A stretch of 64,000 nt of DNA, from NCBI RefSeq assembly GCF_900199405.1, contig NZ_LT963430.1, positions 496,001 through 560,000 on the forward strand, given 5' to 3'. A model generated the notes under the pieces. The model saw only the letters and a program-made list of their open reading frames with translations, searched no databases and was not told the DNA's origin. Of the stretch, positions 59,380 to 64,000 are shown one piece after another. Source of the stretch: Beduinella massiliensis. Lineage in GTDB: Bacteria > Bacillota > Clostridia > Christensenellales > Aristaeellaceae. The translations under genes and the position numbers were made by a program. Every line of letters starts with the position of its first letter. Position 1 is the stretch's first letter.

Positions 59380-59805
59380 ATGACGAGTGAATTTGCGGTA
59401 GCTGTGCACGCGCTTGTCTACCTGAACCATAAGAAGGAGACGCTTTCCAGCGAGGTGCTGGCGGGCAACGTCTGCACGAACCCGGCGCGCATCCGCAAGG
59501 TGATGGCGCAGCTCAAGCGCGCGGGGCTCGTGGAGACGAAGGAAGGGCTGGACGGCGGATATCACTTCACGCAGGATGCGGACGAGGTGAGCCTTTGCCG
59601 CGTGGCGCAGGCGCTGAACGCGCGGTTCGTGTGCGCGTCGTGGCACAGCGGCGACAAGGACATGGCCTGCCTGGTGGCGTCGGGCATGGCGGGCATCCTG
59701 GACGAGGTGTACGACGACCTGGACGCACTGTGCATGGAGCGTCTTCGGCACATCACGATCGGGACGATCGACAGGAAGATCTTCGGCGCGAGGCAGCCGG
59801 TATAA
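59380..59805 (+). CDS. Rrf2-family transcriptional regulator
   Basis: The 141-residue protein has the Rrf2 winged helix (EFAVAVHALVYLNHKKETLS, VCTNPARIRKVMAQLKRAGL, KEGLDGGYHFTQ). It has five cysteines (32, 73, 85, 97 and 118), not in the iron-sulfur spacing of IscR, so a thiol-based redox switch is possible. It is followed directly by thioredoxin and thioredoxin reductase genes and probably adjusts their expression to oxidative or disulfide stress; this is inference from context. Confidence 0.9.
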   Translation: MTSEFAVAVHALVYLNHKKETLSSEVLAGNVCTNPARIRKVMAQLKRAGLVETKEGLDGGYHFTQDADEVSLCRVAQALNARFVCASWHSGDKDMACLVASGMAGILDEVYDDLDALCMERLRHITIGTIDRKIFGARQPV

Positions 59806-59849
59806 ACCCCGGCAGGGCCGGAGAAGATGTACAAAAGGAGGCGCAGCAT

Positions 59850-60179
59850 ATGGCAATGACGAAGCTGACGAAGGAAAATTTTGAAGCCGAGGTGCTTTCG
59901 GCGCAGGAGACGGTGATGGTGGAGTTCAGCGCGCCCTGGTGCGGCTACTGCCGCCGGATCGCCCCGGCGGTCGAGGCGCTGGCCGAAAGCCTTGCGGGCA
60001 AGGTGAAGGTGGGCACGATCGACATCGACGAGCAGCCGGAGCTGACCGGGCGTTACGAGGTGGAGACGATTCCCTCTCTGATCGTGTTTCGGGGCGGCCA
60101 GGCGATGGGCGAGGCGCTGGTGGCGCCGCAGTCGCGTGGGCAGATCGAGGGCTGGCTGCGGGAAAACGGTGCGCTTTGA
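59850..60179 (+). CDS. trxA: Thioredoxin
   Basis: The 109-residue cytosolic protein is a single thioredoxin domain with the active site at C31/C34 in SAPWCGYCRRIAP and the cis-proline in VETIPSLIVFRGG. The site reads WCGYC instead of WCGPC; loss of the proline usually raises the redox potential somewhat. AAAGGAGG precedes the ATG. The reductase gene follows 35 bases downstream, so the pair forms one NADPH-dependent disulfide-reducing unit that could also feed the CcdA-like relay encoded at 55038. Confidence 0.92.
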   Translation: MAMTKLTKENFEAEVLSAQETVMVEFSAPWCGYCRRIAPAVEALAESLAGKVKVGTIDIDEQPELTGRYEVETIPSLIVFRGGQAMGEALVAPQSRGQIEGWLRENGAL

Positions 60180-60214
60180 GGAAGCCCCGGGCATTCGGAA
60201 GAGAGGATACGGCG

Positions 60215-61135
60215 ATGGAAGAAAAGATTTACGACATGCTGGTAGTCGGCGGCGGGCCCGCGGGCTACACGGCGGCGCTGTACGGCGCGCGGGCGGGGCT
60301 TACGGTCCGGGTGATCGAAACGCTGTCGCCCGGCGGGCAGATGGCCACCACCGAGCAGATCGACAACTATCCGGGCTTTGAGGACGGCATCGACGGCATG
60401 CAGCTCGCCGAGCGCATGCAGCGAGGGGCAGAGCGCTTCGGCGCGGAGTCGGTCTTCGGTCAGGCGCTTTCGGCGGACCTTTCAAGCAGCCCCAAGCGCC
60501 TTGAGACGGAAAGCGGCACGCTGCTGGGCCGCACGGTGGTGCTCGCGATGGGCGCCGCGCCGCGCGAGCTGGGGCTTGCGGACGAGCGCGCGCTGCGGGG
60601 CAAGGGCGTCGCCTACTGCGCGACCTGCGACGGCATGTTCTACCGCGGCAAGACGGTCGCCGTCGTGGGCGGGGGCAACAGCGCCGCAGCGGACGCGCTG
60701 TTCCTCTCCAAGATCTGCAAGAAGGTCTACCTCGTGCATCGGCGGGACGAGCTGCGCGCCTCGCGGCGGGAGCGCGCGCTGATCGAGGAGAGCGGCGTCG
60801 AATTTCTGCTGAGCCGAAGGCCCGTGGCCATCCTGCACGAAAAGCGCGTGACGGGCCTGCGGCTGGAGGACGTGAAGACCGGCGAGGTGAGCGACATCGC
60901 GGTGGACGGCATCTTCGTGGCGGTCGGCCGCGTGCCGAGCACGGAGCTCGTGCGCGGCCAGGTGGAGCTGGACGAGGCGGGCTACGTGGCCGCGGACGAG
61001 TCCACGCGCACGAACCTGCCGGGCGTCTACGCCGCGGGCGACCTGCGGCAAAAGCCGCTGCGCCAGATCGTGACCGCCGCGGCGGACGGCGCGACCGCCG
61101 CGCACTTCGCGGAGGAGTACGTGTACAGGCTCTGA
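60215..61135 (+). CDS. trxB: Thioredoxin-disulfide reductase
   Basis: The 306-residue flavoenzyme shows the FAD motif VVGGGPAGYTAALYGARAG, the redox pair in YCATCDGMFYRG (about residue 135), the NADPH motif VVGGGNSAAADALFLS and the C-terminal FAD motif AAGDLRQKPLRQIVTAA. It transfers electrons from NADPH to the thioredoxin encoded just upstream. Length and motifs are those of ordinary low-molecular-weight TrxB. The ATG follows GAGAGG. Confidence 0.95.
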   Translation: MEEKIYDMLVVGGGPAGYTAALYGARAGLTVRVIETLSPGGQMATTEQIDNYPGFEDGIDGMQLAERMQRGAERFGAESVFGQALSADLSSSPKRLETESGTLLGRTVVLAMGAAPRELGLADERALRGKGVAYCATCDGMFYRGKTVAVVGGGNSAAADALFLSKICKKVYLVHRRDELRASRRERALIEESGVEFLLSRRPVAILHEKRVTGLRLEDVKTGEVSDIAVDGIFVAVGRVPSTELVRGQVELDEAGYVAADESTRTNLPGVYAAGDLRQKPLRQIVTAAADGATAAHFAEEYVYRL

Positions 61136-61159
61136 ACGCTGACCCGGACGCCGTTTTCC

Positions 61160-61188
61160 TTGACAGGGAGCCGTCCGGGATTTACAAT
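61160..61188 (+). promoter_or_regulatory. Sigma-A promoter of the phasin-like gene
   Basis: TTGACA (61160-61165), 17 bases, TACAAT (61183-61188), 25 bases before the ATG. Confidence 0.82.
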
Positions 61189-61213
61189 GCAGACAGAAAG
61201 GGGGCGCAAGGCG

Positions 61214-61654
61214 ATGGCGCTGTATGACGAACTGAGAAAGGTGCTGATGGCCGGCGTGGGCGCGGTGGCGGTCACGGCGGAAAAGGCGAAGGAAATCGCG
61301 GACGGCCTGATCGAAAAGGGCGAGCTCACGGTCGAGCAGGGCAAGTTCGTGAGCGACGCGTTCTGCAAGAACGTGTCTGAAAAGGTGGATCGCGCCGCGA
61401 AAAAGGTGGATATGTCCGCCAAGATGATGGCGCTCTCCCCCGAAGAGCTGGAGCAGGTCAAGGAGATCATCGCCCGCATGCAGCGGGAGCGGGCGCAGGA
61501 GGCGGGCGGTTCGCCGGACGCCGGGGACGGCGCGCAGGAGGCGGAGCCCGAGGACGAAGCTGAGGCGGAGGAAGAGGCTTTTGAGGAAGCCGCAGATGCG
61601 CCGGAGTCCTCGTCTTCGTCGGACGCTGAGGCGGAAGGCGAACGGGAGGACTGA
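61214..61654 (+). CDS. Phasin-like coiled-coil protein with acidic tail
   Basis: The 146-residue protein has a helical N-terminal region (MALYDELRKVLMAGVGAVAV, then TAEKAKEIADGLIEKGELTV) similar to the phasin/PhaF-related family, continuing as amphipathic helix to about residue 95, and a low-complexity tail rich in Glu, Ala, Asp and Ser. No PHA synthase gene is seen here, and such phasin-related proteins occur widely in Clostridia without PHA. It may coat a particle or membrane; function uncertain. It has its own promoter. Confidence 0.6.
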   Translation: MALYDELRKVLMAGVGAVAVTAEKAKEIADGLIEKGELTVEQGKFVSDAFCKNVSEKVDRAAKKVDMSAKMMALSPEELEQVKEIIARMQRERAQEAGGSPDAGDGAQEAEPEDEAEAEEEAFEEAADAPESSSSSDAEAEGERED

Positions 61655-61711
61655 CCGCAGGCCGGGCTGTCCGTTCGGCTGGATAATTCCCCGGACCGGG
61701 GACGGAAGCGT

Positions 61712-61741
61712 AAAAAAGGCGGCCTGATCAAGGGGCCGCCT
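61712..61741 (-). terminator. Rho-independent terminator after hsdR
   Basis: On the minus strand AGGCGGCC, a 9-base loop and GGCCGCC are followed by TTTTTT. It lies 75 bases after the hsdR stop codon and also closes the plus-strand phasin-like gene. Confidence 0.82.
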
Positions 61742-61814
61742 AATAAAGGTGTATCATTGGTTTGTAGCGGAAGGCGTATTTTCGGATATGCCTTCCGTTT
61801 GCTATATCATAGAG

Positions 61815-64000
61815 CTAAATTCCGAAGTACTTCTCAAAGAACTGCGTAAGCCTGCTGATGATCCCTTGCTTTTTCTCCGCTCTTCCGCCTCCAAAGCGGG
61901 AAACAGGCGGCATGATTTTGTCAATATCCGTTCCGATCGTTTTCAAAGCGCCATCTCGGAAGGAATTTTCAATATACCGTTTGGTTTCCTCCGGCTTCAG
62001 CTTTTCAGAAGCGATGATTGCTTCCAGTTCCGCTTCCTTTTCTTTGATGACAAATTCACGCCATTCCAGCAGTACGTCCGAAACGTCGTTGACCCCGGCA
62101 AGAAAAGTTTCAATCAGCGCCTTTTTGCTGCGAAGCTCCGGACTGGCGTCTACCGCCCGTCGGATGGATATGAGCACTTCTTTGTCCTCGCAATGGGTGT
62201 CGTGATACTTCTTTACCAGCATGAGAATGTAATCGATATTGATTTCTATTTGCTTAATCAGTTCGATTTCAAACACAATATCGTCGTTGATGTTCTCCTT
62301 GCCGCCATTTTCCCGCTGCCTCTTCCACTCATCCCGAAGGTCCTGATATCGCCCCAGATAATCCTGCAATTCCCGCTCCGACAAGATTTCATTGCCGCAA
62401 AAGTCATCAAAGGAAACCAGAATGTTCCGCATACGCAGAATGGCGCCGAACAGACCGATAAAGTCTTTTTGGTTTTTCTCTCCGATGATCGACGGCTCGG
62501 AAAGCGGAAATTTCTCCAGAAGCTCCTGTACCATATCGCAATAACCGGGCCTTTTGCTTCCATCCGGGTCTGTGTAGCCCTCATAGTAATCCTTATAGCT
62601 TTTTAAAAGGACGATCCCACCAGCCTCTTTATCGCCGAACAGGGCGATGGCTTCGTCCGTCCGCTTTTGCAGGTTGCGGAAGCATACGATATTGCCAAAG
62701 GTTTTAATGGTGTTCAGAATGCGGTTCGTTCTGGAAAAAGCCTGAATCAGCCCGTGCATTCTCAAATTTTTATCCACCCACAGCGTATTGAGCGTGGTAG
62801 CGTCAAAGCCGGTCAAAAACATATTGACGACGATGAGCAAATCCAGCTCCTTGTTTTTCATGCGGAGGGAGACGTCCTTGTAATAATTCTGGAATTTTTC
62901 GCTGGTGGTGTCATAATTGGTGCGGAACATCCGGTTATAATCCAAAATAGCGGCATTCAGAAAATCGCGCGAGGAGGGGTCCAATGCGCTGGTATCCTCT
63001 GGATTTTCCTCGTCCAATAGGCCATCTGCTTCCTCTTCGTTGTTCCCGTAGCTGTAAATCAGCGCAATTTTCAGCCGTTTGGCGGGGGATTCTGCCATCT
63101 GCCGCTGAAATTCGGCGTAATAAAGCTTTGCGGCCTCCACAGAAGAAACGGCAAAAATGGAATTAAAGCCGCTCAACCGCTGTTTTTGCTTGATCTCTTC
63201 CGTTTCATCCCTGCCGCCCGCGGAGGCTACCTCTGCAATGTTTTGTAAGACGCTGAACGAATAGGTTCGCTGGTTCCGGTAGGTCTTTTGATCGAAATGA
63301 TCCAGAATGTACTTTGTCACCAGAGAAATCCGCTCGGGAGCTAAGAAGGCCTTTTCCCGGTCGATGTCTCTGACCTGCTTATCGTCCATATCCGGTTCCT
63401 TGTCCATGGTTTTGATGTAGTCAACCCGGAACGGCAGGACGTTTTTGTCGTTGATCGCGTCCACGATGGTATAGGTATGCAGAGGAAGTACCCTTTTCCC
63501 GTCCTTGTCCGGTTCGCCGCCGAAAACCTGCGGCGTGGTTTTCATCGTCGGTTTTCCGTGGTGCGGCGCGTTGACCGCAAAAATCGGCGTTCCGGTAAAG
63601 CCGAAGAGGTGATACTTCTTAAAATGTTTGGTAATCGCCGTGTGCATATCCCCAAACTGGCTGCGATGGCATTCATCAAAAATGATGACGACACGCTTTT
63701 GGTAGACCTCATGCGCGGGATTCTTTTTGATAAAGGTGGATAGCTTTTGAATGGTGGTGATGATGATCTTGTATTCATGGGGATTGCCCCGGCGGTCCTT
63801 ATCCTCCAGCTGCCGCTGCAATACGGCGGTGGAGGTGTTGCTGTTGGCCGAGCCCTTTTCAAAGCGGTCGTATTCCTTCATGGTCTGATAATCCAGGTCC
63901 TTGCGGTCTACCACAAAGAGAACCTTTTCGATGTAGGGCAGCCTGGAAGCAATCTGCGCCGTTTTAAAGGAGGTCAGGGTCTTGCCGCTGCCGGTGGTAT
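61815..64000 (-). CDS. hsdR: Type I restriction enzyme R subunit, N-terminal part outside the window
   Basis: The frame is open to the window end, which begins inside Walker A (TTGSGKTLTSFKTAQIAS), so about 728 C-terminal residues are visible. Motifs: VVIIFDECHRSQFG (DEAH-type box II), FGFTGTPIFA (motif III), VVNMFLTGFDATTLNTLWVD and QAFSRTNRI (motifs V/VI), then the helical C-terminal region. The nuclease domain, HsdM and HsdS must lie to the right. HsdR translocates DNA and cuts unmethylated invaders. Its base composition and codon use (frequent GAA, AAA, ATT) are clearly lower in GC than the rest of the window, a sign of transfer. Confidence 0.93.
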   Translation of the reverse strand, partial: TTGSGKTLTSFKTAQIASRLPYIEKVLFVVDRKDLDYQTMKEYDRFEKGSANSNTSTAVLQRQLEDKDRRGNPHEYKIIITTIQKLSTFIKKNPAHEVYQKRVVIIFDECHRSQFGDMHTAITKHFKKYHLFGFTGTPIFAVNAPHHGKPTMKTTPQVFGGEPDKDGKRVLPLHTYTIVDAINDKNVLPFRVDYIKTMDKEPDMDDKQVRDIDREKAFLAPERISLVTKYILDHFDQKTYRNQRTYSFSVLQNIAEVASAGGRDETEEIKQKQRLSGFNSIFAVSSVEAAKLYYAEFQRQMAESPAKRLKIALIYSYGNNEEEADGLLDEENPEDTSALDPSSRDFLNAAILDYNRMFRTNYDTTSEKFQNYYKDVSLRMKNKELDLLIVVNMFLTGFDATTLNTLWVDKNLRMHGLIQAFSRTNRILNTIKTFGNIVCFRNLQKRTDEAIALFGDKEAGGIVLLKSYKDYYEGYTDPDGSKRPGYCDMVQELLEKFPLSEPSIIGEKNQKDFIGLFGAILRMRNILVSFDDFCGNEILSERELQDYLGRYQDLRDEWKRQRENGGKENINDDIVFEIELIKQIEINIDYILMLVKKYHDTHCEDKEVLISIRRAVDASPELRSKKALIETFLAGVNDVSDVLLEWREFVIKEKEAELEAIIASEKLKPEETKRYIENSFRDGALKTIGTDIDKIMPPVSRFGGGRAEKKQGIISRLTQFFEKYFGI

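Overview
The window is a GC-rich (visibly about 60-65 percent), densely coded chromosomal segment of a saccharolytic Bacillota bacterium, most likely a Clostridia member. The grounds are a glgC-glgD pair (GlgD is a Firmicutes-type subunit), LplA/B/C-type sugar ABC systems, AraC/IclR/LacI regulators beside glycosidase operons, an Rrf2 regulator, a zinc-ribbon DUF2089-like regulator and sigma-A promoters of Gram-positive type. I cannot name a species. No rRNA, tRNA, CRISPR array or insertion sequence was seen. At the right edge a lower-GC type I restriction gene looks imported.

Layout. 1-6690: partial AraC regulator, then an ABC sugar importer (binding protein and two permeases) with an esterase and a degenerate esterase paralogue. 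6869-11183: glycogen synthesis on the minus strand (glgC, glgD, terminator, glgA with a lysine/alanine-rich tail). 11939-14566: a 55-residue membrane peptide gene, an MFS exporter and a glutamate-5-kinase-like protein. 14584-14872: a noncoding block of stacked hairpins bounded by near-identical 39-bp palindromic repeats. 14895-29580: a DapA-like aldolase divergent from a long catabolic operon (two permeases, binding protein, three large paralogous glycosidase-like proteins, IclR, ribokinase-type kinase, KdsD-like sugar-phosphate isomerase). 29647-41160: GH116-like glycosidase, LacI regulator, and an operon with a DUF6259-like protein, a second type of ABC importer, a secreted DUF4185 protein and a GH172 (DUF2961) enzyme. 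41389-46429: two-component system plus MacB/FtsX-type ABC exporter. 46692-53923: AraC regulator divergent from a complete Opp-type importer with two ATPases. 53950-56180: a secreted thioredoxin-fold protein, a small unknown protein and a CcdA/DsbD-like membrane protein. 56330-57986: a second, nearly identical GH172 gene and an RbsD/FucU mutarotase. 58170-59213: DUF2089-type three-gene operon. 59380-61135: Rrf2 regulator, thioredoxin, thioredoxin reductase. 61214-61654: phasin-like protein. 61815-64000: HsdR, cut by the window edge.

How the genes fit together. Nearly all glycosidases here lack signal peptides, while every sugar operon carries an importer, so oligosaccharides are probably taken up intact and split in the cytosol; surplus glucose 1-phosphate could go to glycogen. 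The three CUT1 importers have no ATPase of their own and probably share one encoded elsewhere. All four substrate-binding proteins have signal peptides without a lipobox cysteine, unusual for a Gram-positive cell. The GH172 enzymes together with a PfkB kinase, an arabinose-5-phosphate-isomerase-like SIS protein and a mutarotase suggest, as inference only, catabolism of D-arabinofuranose or a related furanose.

The observations I would check first are the hairpin block at 14584-14872, the redox trio at 53950-56180, the duplicated GH172 gene with patchy divergence, the possible D-arabinose route, and the tail on glycogen synthase.
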